The notes: generated by a model not told the origin, from the letters alone. A stretch of DNA of 64,000 nucleotides from Fidelibacterota bacterium SCGC AAA160-B08 (GCA_000402755.1 AQSD01000001.1:154811-218810); one strand, 5' to 3'; positions 43,211-52,618 are shown, counted from the first letter of the stretch. Program-made: numbers and translations.

Positions 43211-44476
43211 ATGGGGAAATTAAAAGAAAATTTAGCAAAAAAAATACCTGACTGGCGATATAACTATCGACAGCTTCTTGATCAAAAAGGTGACCATGTC
43301 ACGAGTACAGTCACTATAGAAAAAGCTTTTTCCGGTATGCGAGGAGTAAAAGGAATGATATGTGATACTTCATCTGTTACAGCAGATGCTGGATTACATG
43401 TTAGAGGTCATCATATACTTGATCTGGTTCATATTAAACCTGAAGAAGTTCTTTATTTAATGCTTGTTGGAGAATTACCTAATAAGGAAGAATTAGCAGA
43501 TCTACAAAAATGTTTACACTCTAAAAGTGAAGTACCACAGTATGTTTGGGATGTATTAAATAGCATGCCAAAAGATTCACATCCTATGGCAATGTTTAAT
43601 ACTGCAATTTTAACTATGCAGAAGGAAAGTAAATTTGCATCAGCTTACGATTTAGTAGTTTCAAAAAATGACTATTGGGAAACTACTCTTGAAGATGGTT
43701 TAAATATTATTGCAAAGCTTCCCGCTATTGCAGCAGGAATCTATCGATTAAGATTTGATAAAGGCGAAAGATTAGAGCATGCAGGCTCTGAAGATTGGTC
43801 TGAAAGTTTCTTGCAAATGATGGGATTTGAAGAGTCTGAAGATAGGCTAAAAATGATGCAACTCTATTTAATGTTACACTGCGATCATGAAGGCGGCAAT
43901 GTTAGTACGTTTAGCGCACTGACAGTTAATTCCGCTTTGTCTGATCCTTACTATTCTTTATCTGCAGGCCTTAATGGTCTAGCGGGTCCTTTGCATGGCT
44001 TAGCAAATCAAAATAATTTGAAATTTGTATTAGATATTGTAAATCATTTTAAGGGAGTGCCAAGCGATAAAGATTTAAAGGCATTTGCTTGGGATCGATT
44101 AAACTCAGGAAAAGTAATCCCTGGATATGGCCATGCCGTATTAAGATGTCCTGATCCAAGATTTACAGCATTTATGGGATTTGGTAAAGACCATATCAAT
44201 GACAGTGAAGTCTTTGGGGTAGTAACCAAATTATTTGATATCATTCCTGATGTATTAAAAGAGCATGGAAAAGCTAAAAATCCATGGCCAAATGTTGATG
44301 CCGCTTCTGGATCATTATTGCATTATTACGGATTAAAAGAATTTGAATTCTATACTGTTTTATTCAGCATGTCCAGATCATTGGGTATTGTGTCACAGCT
44401 GGTATTAAGTCGTGCAATGGGACTTCCATTAACACGACCAAAGTCTTTGACTTTTGATGCTTTAAATCAGCTATAA
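43211..44476 (+). CDS. gltA: Citrate synthase (type I, mitochondrial-like)
   Basis: The 421-residue enzyme carries the catalytic triad His262 in GPLHGLANQ, His308 in GYGHAVLR and Asp363 in NVDAASG. The N-terminal KKIPDWRYNYRQLLDQKG and ERLEHAGSEDW segments resemble the eukaryotic/mitochondrial-like group more than E. coli GltA. It condenses acetyl-CoA with oxaloacetate. With korAB and fumC at 16-20 kb it covers TCA steps, but these are 24 kb apart. Confidence 0.94.
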   Translation: MGKLKENLAKKIPDWRYNYRQLLDQKGDHVTSTVTIEKAFSGMRGVKGMICDTSSVTADAGLHVRGHHILDLVHIKPEEVLYLMLVGELPNKEELADLQKCLHSKSEVPQYVWDVLNSMPKDSHPMAMFNTAILTMQKESKFASAYDLVVSKNDYWETTLEDGLNIIAKLPAIAAGIYRLRFDKGERLEHAGSEDWSESFLQMMGFEESEDRLKMMQLYLMLHCDHEGGNVSTFSALTVNSALSDPYYSLSAGLNGLAGPLHGLANQNNLKFVLDIVNHFKGVPSDKDLKAFAWDRLNSGKVIPGYGHAVLRCPDPRFTAFMGFGKDHINDSEVFGVVTKLFDIIPDVLKEHGKAKNPWPNVDAASGSLLHYYGLKEFEFYTVLFSMSRSLGIVSQLVLSRAMGLPLTRPKSLTFDALNQL

Positions 44477-44482
44477 GCATTA

Positions 44483-45118
44483 ATGCTTAAAAAGGATAAA
44501 GTTCATTTTATTATAAATCATCTTGATAAAATCTACCCTGAGGTTTCAGCACCCTTAAAACATTCTAATCATTATACGTTATTAATTGCAGTCTTATTAT
44601 CAGCAAATACAACCGATAAATCAGTAAATAAAGTAACCCCAACTCTATTCGGTAAAGCAAATACGCCGCAAAAAATGATCACATTAGATTATGATACTAT
44701 TTATAATATTATTAGGCCATGCGGGTTAGGTCCAGCTAAGTCAAAAGCAATTTTAGGATTATCTCACATGTTGGTTGATCAATATAACGGAAAAGTGCCT
44801 AAAGATTTTGCAGCGTTGGAGTCTTTCCCCGGCGTAGGTCATAAAACTGCTTCCGTTGTAATGTCTCAAGCATTTGACGTTCCGGCATTTGCTGTTGACA
44901 CTCATGTACATCGATTAATGTATAGGTGGGGGCTATCTTCCGGCAAGAACGTAAAAGAAACAGAAAAAGACGCAAAGAGACTATTTCCAAAAAATAAATG
45001 GAGTAAGCTTCATCTTCAAATTATATTCTATGGCAGAGATTATTGTCCTGCTAAAAATTTTAATCCAGAAAAATGTCCAATCACTTCAGTAGTTGGAAGA
45101 AGGTCTTTATTTAGATAA
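44483..45118 (+). CDS. nth: Endonuclease III-like DNA glycosylase lacking the full Fe-S motif
   Basis: The 211-residue protein has the HhH-GPD core: FPGVGHKTASVV with catalytic Lys121, and FAVDTHVHRL with Asp139. The family removes oxidised pyrimidines and cleaves the DNA backbone. The C-terminal Fe-S loop, normally Cys-x6-Cys-x2-Cys-x5-Cys, here reads YCPAKNFNPEKCPITSVVG, so only two of four cysteines (188 and 198) remain and a cluster is unlikely. It starts 6 nt after gltA. Confidence 0.9.
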   Translation: MLKKDKVHFIINHLDKIYPEVSAPLKHSNHYTLLIAVLLSANTTDKSVNKVTPTLFGKANTPQKMITLDYDTIYNIIRPCGLGPAKSKAILGLSHMLVDQYNGKVPKDFAALESFPGVGHKTASVVMSQAFDVPAFAVDTHVHRLMYRWGLSSGKNVKETEKDAKRLFPKNKWSKLHLQIIFYGRDYCPAKNFNPEKCPITSVVGRRSLFR

Positions 45119-45131
45119 ATTATCTATTCAA

Positions 45132-45557
45132 ATGGGAAAGAAAAATAATATATATCTAACAAAAGTATTTACTTTTGCAGCAGCGCACCAATATGGAAAT
45201 GAAAAATGGTCTGAGGAAAAAAACTTAGAAGTGTTTGGAAAAGACGCGAGAGTGCATGGCCATAATTATACATTACATGTTACAGTTACTGGAGATGTAG
45301 ACCCAGATACAGGATTTTTAGTAGATCTAGGCCATTTAAAGACAATTGTAAAGAAGCATGTTGTATCAGTATTAGATCATTCTCAGTTTGAAAAAGATAT
45401 TCCTTGGTTTGAAGGGAAGCAGCCTTCAACAGAAAATTTAGTAGTTTTTATTTGGGATACTATTTCTAAGTATTTAGAAGGATGCACTTTGCATCATATT
45501 CGCATAGTCGAAACACCAACTATTTATACAGACTATTATGGGGGTAATAGTGAATGA
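45132..45557 (+). CDS. 6-pyruvoyl-tetrahydropterin synthase/QueD-like protein with Cys-to-Asp change
   Basis: The 141-residue protein has the zinc ligands His19 (AAAHQYGNE), His42 and His44 (VHGHNYTLHV), and the ending HIRIVETPTI. The catalytic cysteine that precedes HGH in PTPS and QueD (E. coli KCGRLHGH) is Asp38 here (KDARVHGH). It might thus be a non-QueD member of the superfamily, as in the PTPS-III group where Glu replaces the Cys for folate synthesis. Neighbours yhhQ (queuosine precursor transport) and folE (pterin entry enzyme) fit either pathway. The start ATG 45132 avoids overlap with nth. Confidence 0.82.
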   Translation: MGKKNNIYLTKVFTFAAAHQYGNEKWSEEKNLEVFGKDARVHGHNYTLHVTVTGDVDPDTGFLVDLGHLKTIVKKHVVSVLDHSQFEKDIPWFEGKQPSTENLVVFIWDTISKYLEGCTLHHIRIVETPTIYTDYYGGNSE

Positions 45558-46218
45558 TTTTCAAGAAAGATTTTATTTAATTTTAACTGGCATTTTTATT
45601 GCATCTCTCGTGGCATGCAATCTTATTTTTCAGAAGTTTTTTACCTGGAATTTTCTTGGAATGACATTTGAGTTATCTGTGGGTATTATTGCATACCCTG
45701 TAACATTCTTAGTGACTGATTTAATTTCTGAGCTTTATGGCCAAAAGCGTGCAAATCAAGTAGTGGTCTCTGGTTTTTTTGCTAGCATTTTTACAACCTT
45801 ATTAGTGATGGTTTCTATGAATGCTACTGCCGCAGAATGGTCTCCAATAGATAACGAAACATTTACAAAAGTTTTTGGGTTGACCGGTCCTGCCTTTTTT
45901 GCATCTATGGTAGCATATTTGACTGCACAATTAATAGATGTGAGAATATTTCATTTTTGGAAACGCCTTACTAAAGGAAAACATTTATGGCTTAGAAATA
46001 ATGCGTCTACGATGTTTTCTCAATTAGTAGATACATCAGTCATTCTAGTTATTCTTTGTTCAGCTGGCGTTATTGATTGGGAGCGTTTTTATAGTTTATG
46101 GATGATGGGATGGCTATTTAAGGTCTTAGTTGCACTATTTGATACCCCAATCATTTATTTTTGTTTATGGGCATTAAAAGATAAAATTCAACCTACAAGT
46201 TATCTAAAGGAGCACTAA
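45538..46218 (+). CDS. yhhQ: Queuosine precursor transporter, YhhQ/VUT family
   Basis: The 226-residue protein has about six helices and the VUT family patterns LVACNLIFQKFF near the N-terminus, YPVTFLVTDLISELYGQKRA, and NNASTMFSQLVDTSVIL. Family members import preQ0 or preQ1 for queuosine-tRNA synthesis. The start may be ATG 45538 or GTG 45550; both overlap the PTPS-like gene. Its stop overlaps the folE ATG by 1 nt (TAATG). Confidence 0.9.
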   Translation: MGVIVNDFQERFYLILTGIFIASLVACNLIFQKFFTWNFLGMTFELSVGIIAYPVTFLVTDLISELYGQKRANQVVVSGFFASIFTTLLVMVSMNATAAEWSPIDNETFTKVFGLTGPAFFASMVAYLTAQLIDVRIFHFWKRLTKGKHLWLRNNASTMFSQLVDTSVILVILCSAGVIDWERFYSLWMMGWLFKVLVALFDTPIIYFCLWALKDKIQPTSYLKEH

Positions 46219-46793
46219 TGGAAGAAAAAGATAAAAAACATTTAGAAAAAATTACCGAACAACTATTAAAATCTATTGGAGAAGATCCAAGCAGGGAAGG
46301 ATTGTTGAAAACACCACAAAGAGTGGCAAAATCTTGGGAATTTCTATCGCAAGGATACAAGGAAGATCTCGATACATTAATTAATGATGCTATCTTTAAC
46401 GAACCTGCAAAAGATATGGTCATTGTAAAGAATATAGAGTTCTACAGTCTTTGTGAACATCACCTTATCCCATTTTACGGAAAAGCGCATGTTGCATATA
46501 TTCCTAATGGAAAAATTATTGGCCTTTCAAAAATTCCAAGAATTATTGATCATTATTCTAAAAGGTTGCAAGTGCAAGAGCGTCTTACCAATCAGATTGC
46601 CAATACTATCCAAGATATTTTACAACCCAAAGGAGTGGCAGTTGTAATGGAAGGCAAGCATTTTTGCATGTTAATGCGCGGAGTTCAAAAACAAAATAGC
46701 GTTGCAACAACAAGTGCAATGTTAGGATCCTTTAAAGAGAAAGATACCACAAGAAATGAATTCTTAAACTTAGTACAAACAAATAACGTATAA
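46218..46793 (+). CDS. folE: GTP cyclohydrolase I
   Basis: The 191-residue enzyme has the zinc and active-site residues in YSLCEHHLIPF (Cys79, His82) and HFCMLMRGV (Cys150), plus GLSKIPRIIDHYSKRLQVQERLT. It makes dihydroneopterin triphosphate from GTP, the shared precursor for folate, biopterin and 7-deazapurines. The order PTPS-like, yhhQ, folE with overlaps suggests one pterin/deazapurine unit. Confidence 0.96.
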   Translation: MEEKDKKHLEKITEQLLKSIGEDPSREGLLKTPQRVAKSWEFLSQGYKEDLDTLINDAIFNEPAKDMVIVKNIEFYSLCEHHLIPFYGKAHVAYIPNGKIIGLSKIPRIIDHYSKRLQVQERLTNQIANTIQDILQPKGVAVVMEGKHFCMLMRGVQKQNSVATTSAMLGSFKEKDTTRNEFLNLVQTNNV

Positions 46794-46810
46794 ACGTAAG
46801 AGAGAAACTG

Positions 46811-48109
46811 TTGAATAAGTATGATTTAGTTATTTTAGGCGGAGGTCCTGGAGGATATAACGCTGCATTTCGTGCTGCTGAATTAGGAAAGAAAGTCGCA
46901 ATCGTAGATGATAATAATTTAGGAGGCGTCTGTCTTAATTGGGGATGTATTCCGACTAAATCACTATTAAAAAATGCGGAAGCAATGGACCTAATTAATG
47001 CATCTGAATCGTATGGTATTTCTGTAAAAGATATTACAGTAGACTTTAATTTTATTATTAATAAAAGCGTTAAAGCAAGACAGCGTTTATCGCGAGGATT
47101 ACATCATCAAGTCAAAAAAAATAATATAGATTTTCACGCAGGATTTGGAACATTTACCGATAAGAATACTATGATAGTTAATGATATATCCATTACTGGA
47201 GAAACATTTATTATTGCAACAGGGTCTAAACCAAGAACATTAACCAACTTAGATGCAGATCAGGATAAAATTGTGTATGCAAAAGATATCTTTCAGATGA
47301 CATCTATTCCTAAATCAATGACAATCATTGGAGCAGGGGCTATTGGAGTAGAGTTTGCATATTTCTTCAATAGTTTTGGAACTCAGGTGACGCTCATTGA
47401 AGCAGAAGAGACTATCCTTCCGCATGAAGACAAAGAAGTTTCCCGTTGGGTGGAAAAAACCTTTAAGAAGAAAAAAATTAATGTTCTAACGAATACTTTA
47501 GCTAAAAAAATTGATGATGAAAAAATATTAATCTCAGTTGGAGTAGAAGGAAATTCTATGGGAATGGGATTAGAAGAATTAGGAATAGAACTGTCTGCCA
47601 GTAATCATATTATTGTAGATAAAAATGGAAAAACAAATATTGATAATATCTATGCAGTAGGAGATGTAATTGGTGCACCATGGCTTGCTCATGTTTCTGC
47701 AGCAGAAGGTCTTTATGCGGCAGAGCATCTTTGTGGATTAAATCCAAGAGAGATTAATTATAATAGCATTCCCGCTTGTACTTATTCAAAACCAGAAGTC
47801 GCTTCCATTGGATCTACAGAGGAACAATTATTACAAGATGGAATAGATTTTAAAGTTGCTAAATCATTTTTTATTGCGAACGGAAAAGCGGTTGCTGTGG
47901 GATCCACTGATGGATTTATAAAAATACTAGTTGGAAAGAATGGGCATATTTTAGGCGCACATATTGTGGGATCGAACGCTACAGAAATGATTTCAGAATT
48001 CAGTGTCATCAAATCAAATAACTTAACAATTGATAGTATATTCAATGCCATTCATCCTCACCCTACTTTTTCTGAAGCTATATTTGAAACATTATTACAG
48101 TTAAAGTAA
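46811..48109 (+). CDS. lpd: Dihydrolipoyl dehydrogenase (shortened central domain)
   Basis: The 432-residue flavoenzyme has FAD motif GGGPGGYNAAF (10-20), redox disulfide GGVCLNWGCIPTK (Cys41, Cys46), NAD motif GAGAIGVEFAYFF and the C-terminal catalytic HPHPTFSEA. It is about 20-30 residues shorter than usual: the loop between KKINVLTN and ISVGVEGN in the NAD/central region is abbreviated. It regenerates lipoamide in 2-oxoacid dehydrogenases or the glycine cleavage system; none of these is in the window. The start is TTG 46811. lipB begins directly after the stop. Confidence 0.9.
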   Translation: MNKYDLVILGGGPGGYNAAFRAAELGKKVAIVDDNNLGGVCLNWGCIPTKSLLKNAEAMDLINASESYGISVKDITVDFNFIINKSVKARQRLSRGLHHQVKKNNIDFHAGFGTFTDKNTMIVNDISITGETFIIATGSKPRTLTNLDADQDKIVYAKDIFQMTSIPKSMTIIGAGAIGVEFAYFFNSFGTQVTLIEAEETILPHEDKEVSRWVEKTFKKKKINVLTNTLAKKIDDEKILISVGVEGNSMGMGLEELGIELSASNHIIVDKNGKTNIDNIYAVGDVIGAPWLAHVSAAEGLYAAEHLCGLNPREINYNSIPACTYSKPEVASIGSTEEQLLQDGIDFKVAKSFFIANGKAVAVGSTDGFIKILVGKNGHILGAHIVGSNATEMISEFSVIKSNNLTIDSIFNAIHPHPTFSEAIFETLLQLK

Positions 48110-48721
48110 ATGGAGATAACTGTCAAAGACTTAGGGCTATGTAACTATAGCACAACCCTATCTAAGCAAGAGCTTACACGCGAAAAACTAATTCAGAATA
48201 AAGGAAAGAATACTTTATTCTTAGTTGAGCATGACCATATTTATACCCTTGGAAAAAATGCTAATCCTAAAAATATCTTAAAAGATAATTGTGAAATCAT
48301 TCAAACAGATCGCGGTGGAGATGTTACGTATCATGGTCCTGGCCAACTAGTAGGCTATCCAATAATAGATCTAAGAAAGACAGGAATGGGAATTAAGTCT
48401 TATGTAAAAAATATTGAATCATTACTTATTGCTACGCTGAATGATTACTCTATCAATGCGCATACAAAAGACAATCAACCTGGAGTATGGATTCAAAATA
48501 AAAAGATTGGTAGTATTGGTATTCATGTATCTCATGGAGTTACCACCCATGGATTTTCTTTAAATGTAAATACGGATATGAACTATTTTTCTAATATTAT
48601 TTCTTGTGGGATTGATGATGTTTTAATGACATCCATGGAGAAAGAACTTGGAACAAATTTTTTTATGAATGATATTAAACAGTCAATTATAAAACATTTT
48701 AATCAACTATTTAGAGCATAA
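48110..48721 (+). CDS. lipB: Octanoyltransferase LipB
   Basis: The 203-residue enzyme has the LipB signature RGGDVTYHGPGQLVGYPI and KIGSIGIHVSHGVTTHG (with the catalytic Lys region), followed by FSNIISCGI with the catalytic Cys. It moves octanoate from acyl-carrier protein to apo-lipoyl domains. Its ATG directly abuts the lpd stop and its stop overlaps lipA by 1 nt, giving a compact lpd-lipB-lipA unit. Confidence 0.95.
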   Translation: MEITVKDLGLCNYSTTLSKQELTREKLIQNKGKNTLFLVEHDHIYTLGKNANPKNILKDNCEIIQTDRGGDVTYHGPGQLVGYPIIDLRKTGMGIKSYVKNIESLLIATLNDYSINAHTKDNQPGVWIQNKKIGSIGIHVSHGVTTHGFSLNVNTDMNYFSNIISCGIDDVLMTSMEKELGTNFFMNDIKQSIIKHFNQLFRA

Positions 48722-49587
48722 TGATTCGAGCAGGACTACATAAACCAAAAATTAATATTACAACTGATGAAAATTATAAGTCAGTTAAGAGAATGGTGAA
48801 AAAAAGTTATCTTAATACTGTTTGCGCTGAAGCGAGATGTCCAAATATTTATGAGTGCTGGAGTCGCAAAACAGCTACCTTAATGATATTGGGAGATACT
48901 TGTACTCGAGCATGCGGTTTTTGCTCTATCAAGACAGGAAAACCTACTTGGGATGACCCTCTTGAACCGTATCGTGTAGCACAAGCAGTACAGAAAATGC
49001 AATTAAGGCATGTCGTTATCACGTCAGTAGATCGAGACGATCTGAAGGGTGATTATGGTTCTACGATATGGGCACAAACAATTAATACTACTCGAAAATT
49101 AAATCCAAAATGTACTATAGAGGTATTAACTCCAGATTTTAAGGGAGATAAAAAAGCGTTAAAAACAGTATTCGATTCAAAGCCAGACATATTTAGCCAT
49201 AACGTTGAATGCGTAGAAAGGGTTAGTAAGGGAGTCAGAGCTCAAGCAAATTGGCAACGCTCACTAGACGTACTTAAAGAGTCAATAGACTATGGACTAC
49301 GTACTAAAACAGGCATTATGGTTGGATTGGGAGAAACTGAAAAAGAAGTAAAAAATACTATGGTGCAAATCGCAGACTTAGGAGTACAGATTTTTACAAT
49401 CGGTCAATACTTACAACCAACAAAGAAGCATTTGAAGGTAGAAAAATATGTTTCAAAAGAAAAATTTGAAGAATATAAAGTTTTTGGTAAATCAATTGGT
49501 TTTAAAATAGTGGAGTCTGGTCCATTAGTGAGAAGTTCTTATCGCGCAGATGAGCAAGCTCGCACTATATTTAGCAACAATGAATAG
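48721..49587 (+). CDS. lipA: Lipoyl synthase LipA
   Basis: The 288-residue radical SAM enzyme has both cluster motifs: the auxiliary-cluster cysteines 35, 40 and 46 (CAEARCPNIYEC) and the radical-SAM Cys61-x3-Cys65-x2-Cys68 (CTRACGFC). The terminal VRSSYRADE provides the auxiliary-cluster Ser. It inserts two sulfur atoms into protein-bound octanoate. It overlaps the next gene by 8 nt. Confidence 0.97.
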   Translation: MIRAGLHKPKINITTDENYKSVKRMVKKSYLNTVCAEARCPNIYECWSRKTATLMILGDTCTRACGFCSIKTGKPTWDDPLEPYRVAQAVQKMQLRHVVITSVDRDDLKGDYGSTIWAQTINTTRKLNPKCTIEVLTPDFKGDKKALKTVFDSKPDIFSHNVECVERVSKGVRAQANWQRSLDVLKESIDYGLRTKTGIMVGLGETEKEVKNTMVQIADLGVQIFTIGQYLQPTKKHLKVEKYVSKEKFEEYKVFGKSIGFKIVESGPLVRSSYRADEQARTIFSNNE

Positions 49588-50128
49588 ATTTATATTATAT
49601 GCAGTTATTATTGGTACATGTTTTTTTGTATCCCATATATCTATTAACGGTACGAATGAGTTTATAGGCAGAGAATTGGTAAAAAATATTTCCTATAAAT
49701 TACCAGATGGATGGGTTGCATCAAGCTCAGATAAACAGTTTCGCTTATTAGAGATAAGCTTAAAAGATAATAGTGATTTTTCGCTCGTCGTATTTAACAA
49801 TATTCAAGGGACAGCAGATCAGAATATAGATCGTTGGATTGGTCAATTCAAACAAGACCAATCATTAAATAAAGACAATATTGTCATTAAAAGAGATAGT
49901 TTAGATAGTAAGTATGTTACATCAATTCAAATGTATGGTACTTATGAAGTTCCTACAATGGGGAACAATACAGCTCCAACAGTTGTTCAATCTAATTATG
50001 GGCTCTTAGGAGGAGTTGTAGAATTTCCTAATAGCTTATACTTTCTAAAAGCGGTAGGAAATGAGGAGTTAATAAAAGCAAGTTCTATGTCTTTTGAAGA
50101 GTTTTTATACTCAATTGAACTAAATTAG
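49580..50128 (+). CDS. Uncharacterised exported protein downstream of lipA
   Basis: The 182-residue protein begins with a signal-like hydrophobic segment (about 4-22). A beta-rich domain follows with KLPDGWVASSS, SLVVFNNIQGTADQNIDRWIGQFKQDQ and GLLGGVVEFPNSLYFLKAVG. I recall similar exported proteins with an RWxxQF motif in other phyla, all without known function. It overlaps lipA by 8 nt, so it is translated with the lipoate genes, though a functional link is unproven. Confidence 0.65.
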   Translation: MNRFILYAVIIGTCFFVSHISINGTNEFIGRELVKNISYKLPDGWVASSSDKQFRLLEISLKDNSDFSLVVFNNIQGTADQNIDRWIGQFKQDQSLNKDNIVIKRDSLDSKYVTSIQMYGTYEVPTMGNNTAPTVVQSNYGLLGGVVEFPNSLYFLKAVGNEELIKASSMSFEEFLYSIELN

Positions 50129-50233
50129 CAGACTTTATTGCCATTTTGGCATGGTTTTGATGAATTTTTATAGTTTTAGGTTATATTTGATATAAGGCAT
50201 AGTTTTTGCATCAATAGTAGTAGGAAAAAAAAT

Positions 50234-52573
50234 ATGGACACAATAGAAAAAAAATATCCAGTAATGCCGTTAAAGAATACGGTATTATTCCCTCAACAGG
50301 TTATTCCTATTTATGTAGGAAGAAAAAAGTCACTAAAGCTGATTGAAGACTTAGATCCAGAGAATAAATATTTGGTAGTAGTCGCGCAGCAAGATGGTTC
50401 AGTGGAAGATCCAAAAGAGCAAGATTTATACTCTTATGGTACATTGGCCTTAGTATTAAAGACTTTTGATATGCCAGATAATAGTAAATCTGCTATTGTA
50501 CAAGGAGTAGATAGAGTAAAGATCCTAAAATATGAACAAGGGGATCATTATTTTATTGCTGACATAGAAAGAATTGCAGAATCAATTACCACTCCGGATG
50601 TCCAAGTTGAAGCCTTAGCTAAAAGTTTAAAAAGTTCATTTACTGAACTAATAAAAATTTCTCCAAATCTAAATGAAGAGCATGCAGGGATGTTATCGAA
50701 TATTGATCGCCCTTCTAGGCTTGCTGATAGAGCAACCTCTCTTTTATCTGTATCAAATTCAGAAAAACAAGAAGTATTAGAAGAGCTAGATATTAGAAAA
50801 CGCGTTGAAATTGCGATTAATTTATTACAGAAAGAAATACAGCGTATTAAGCTGGGAGAAGAAATTCAAACAGAAGTTCAAGATGAGATTTCTAAGACTC
50901 AAAGAGAATACTATCTAAGAGAGCAGATGAAAACTATTCAAAAAGAACTAGGTGAAGACAATCAAACTGTAGAATTAGATGAGTTAGCGCAAAAAATTGA
51001 TGATGTTAAGATGAGTAAAGAAGCTACTAAGGTAGCTCATAAGGAATTAGATCGTCTTGGAAGAATTTCACCACAATCACCTGAGTATTCTGTTGCAAGA
51101 ACTTACTTAGAATGGTTAACAGATTTGCCATGGAGTAAATCTAGTAAAGATAATTTAAATATTAAAAAAGCCAGTAAAACGCTTAACGAAGATCACTATG
51201 GTCTGGAAAAAGTTAAAGAGCGCGTATTGGAATATTTAGCAGTGAGATCTCTGAAAAAGAAAGTGACCAAAAATGATACAGTTAGAGGACCTATTCTTTG
51301 TTTTACAGGCCCTCCAGGTGTAGGTAAAACTTCTTTAGGGAAGTCTATTGCTAAATCAATGGGTAGAGAATTTGTTCGTATTTCTCTCGGTGGAGTAAGA
51401 GATGAAGCGGAAATTAGAGGGCATAGACGTACCTATATCGGAGCATTACCTGGTAGAATTATTCAGTCATTAAAAAAAGCTAAAACTAATAATCCGGTCT
51501 TTATGTTAGATGAAATTGATAAACTAGGTTCAGACTTTAGAGGCGATCCTTCTTCAGCAATGCTTGAGGTATTAGATCCAGAACAAAATCATGCATTTAG
51601 CGATCATTATCTAGAAGTAGATTTTGATTTAAGTAAAGTCATGTTTATTTCTACAGCAAATTACCCTGATAATATTCCTCATGCACTTTATGACCGTATG
51701 GAAATGTTAGATTTTAGAGGATATATTGATGATGAAAAAGTTAAGATTGCTCAAAAGCATTTAATTCCAAAACAAATTACAGAAAATGGATTAACTCCAA
51801 AACAAGTAAAGTTTAATGAAGCTGGTATTAAGGAAGTTATCCGTTCTTATACCCGAGAATCTGGAGTAAGAAGCTTAGAAAGAGAAATTGCTAATGTGCT
51901 TAGAAAGATTGCGGTAGACGTAGTAAATAAAAAAGTGAAAACAGTGACTATCGCTAAGAAAACTGTCAATGACTATTTAGGAATTCCTAAGTTTCAATCT
52001 GATTTAGCAGAACGCACTACTAAACCGGGTGTGGTGACAGGAATGGCATGGACTGCCGCAGGTGGAGATATTTTATTTGTAGAATCAAGCAAGATGAGAG
52101 GGAAAGGCTTACTTACTTTGACCGGTCAATTGGGTGATGTTATGAAAGAGTCTGCTGCTGCTGCATTTACATATGTCAAATCACATACAGATATTTTAGG
52201 ATTAAAAGAAGATTTTGCAGAAAAAATGGATATCCATGTTCATTGTCCAGCTGGAGCTATTCCAAAAGATGGTCCTTCAGCGGGTGTAGGAATGTTTACT
52301 TCATTGGTATCTTTATTAACAGATAAGCCAGTAAAGAGTAAGCTTTCTATGACTGGAGAAATTACGTTAAGAGGAAATGTCCTTGCTATTGGCGGTGTTA
52401 AAGAAAAAGTAACAGCTGCTCATCGCGCAGGTATTAGAACAATCATACTTCCTTTTGCAAATAAGCGTGACTTAGAAGAGATTCCGGCACATATCAAAAA
52501 AGATTTAAAATTTCACTTTGCAAAAGAAGTGATGGATGTCATCGATGTGGCGATCCCAGATCTTAAAAAGTAA
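50234..52573 (+). CDS. lon: ATP-dependent protease Lon
   Basis: The 779-residue protein has the LON substrate-binding domain (about 1-210), an AAA+ domain with Walker A GPPGVGKTS (359-367) and Walker B PVFMLDEIDKLG, and the protease domain with the Ser682-Lys725 dyad in PKDGPSAGVG and GGVKEK. It degrades misfolded and regulatory proteins. AGGAAAAAAAAT precedes the ATG. The 105-bp upstream gap has a small TGCCA-TTT-TGGCA inverted repeat (50139-50151) that may terminate the preceding operon. Confidence 0.97.
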   Translation: MDTIEKKYPVMPLKNTVLFPQQVIPIYVGRKKSLKLIEDLDPENKYLVVVAQQDGSVEDPKEQDLYSYGTLALVLKTFDMPDNSKSAIVQGVDRVKILKYEQGDHYFIADIERIAESITTPDVQVEALAKSLKSSFTELIKISPNLNEEHAGMLSNIDRPSRLADRATSLLSVSNSEKQEVLEELDIRKRVEIAINLLQKEIQRIKLGEEIQTEVQDEISKTQREYYLREQMKTIQKELGEDNQTVELDELAQKIDDVKMSKEATKVAHKELDRLGRISPQSPEYSVARTYLEWLTDLPWSKSSKDNLNIKKASKTLNEDHYGLEKVKERVLEYLAVRSLKKKVTKNDTVRGPILCFTGPPGVGKTSLGKSIAKSMGREFVRISLGGVRDEAEIRGHRRTYIGALPGRIIQSLKKAKTNNPVFMLDEIDKLGSDFRGDPSSAMLEVLDPEQNHAFSDHYLEVDFDLSKVMFISTANYPDNIPHALYDRMEMLDFRGYIDDEKVKIAQKHLIPKQITENGLTPKQVKFNEAGIKEVIRSYTRESGVRSLEREIANVLRKIAVDVVNKKVKTVTIAKKTVNDYLGIPKFQSDLAERTTKPGVVTGMAWTAAGGDILFVESSKMRGKGLLTLTGQLGDVMKESAAAAFTYVKSHTDILGLKEDFAEKMDIHVHCPAGAIPKDGPSAGVGMFTSLVSLLTDKPVKSKLSMTGEITLRGNVLAIGGVKEKVTAAHRAGIRTIILPFANKRDLEEIPAHIKKDLKFHFAKEVMDVIDVAIPDLKK

Positions 52574-52618
52574 TTTGTTGGATTATTTAATCTAAAAATT
52601 TAATTTCACTCACTTTTG

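Noticed and set aside
50192..50210. Sigma-54-like promoter (GGCAT...TTGCA) before lon
   Set aside because: The GG/GC spacing fits but the flanking consensus is poor, and such a match is easily found by chance.
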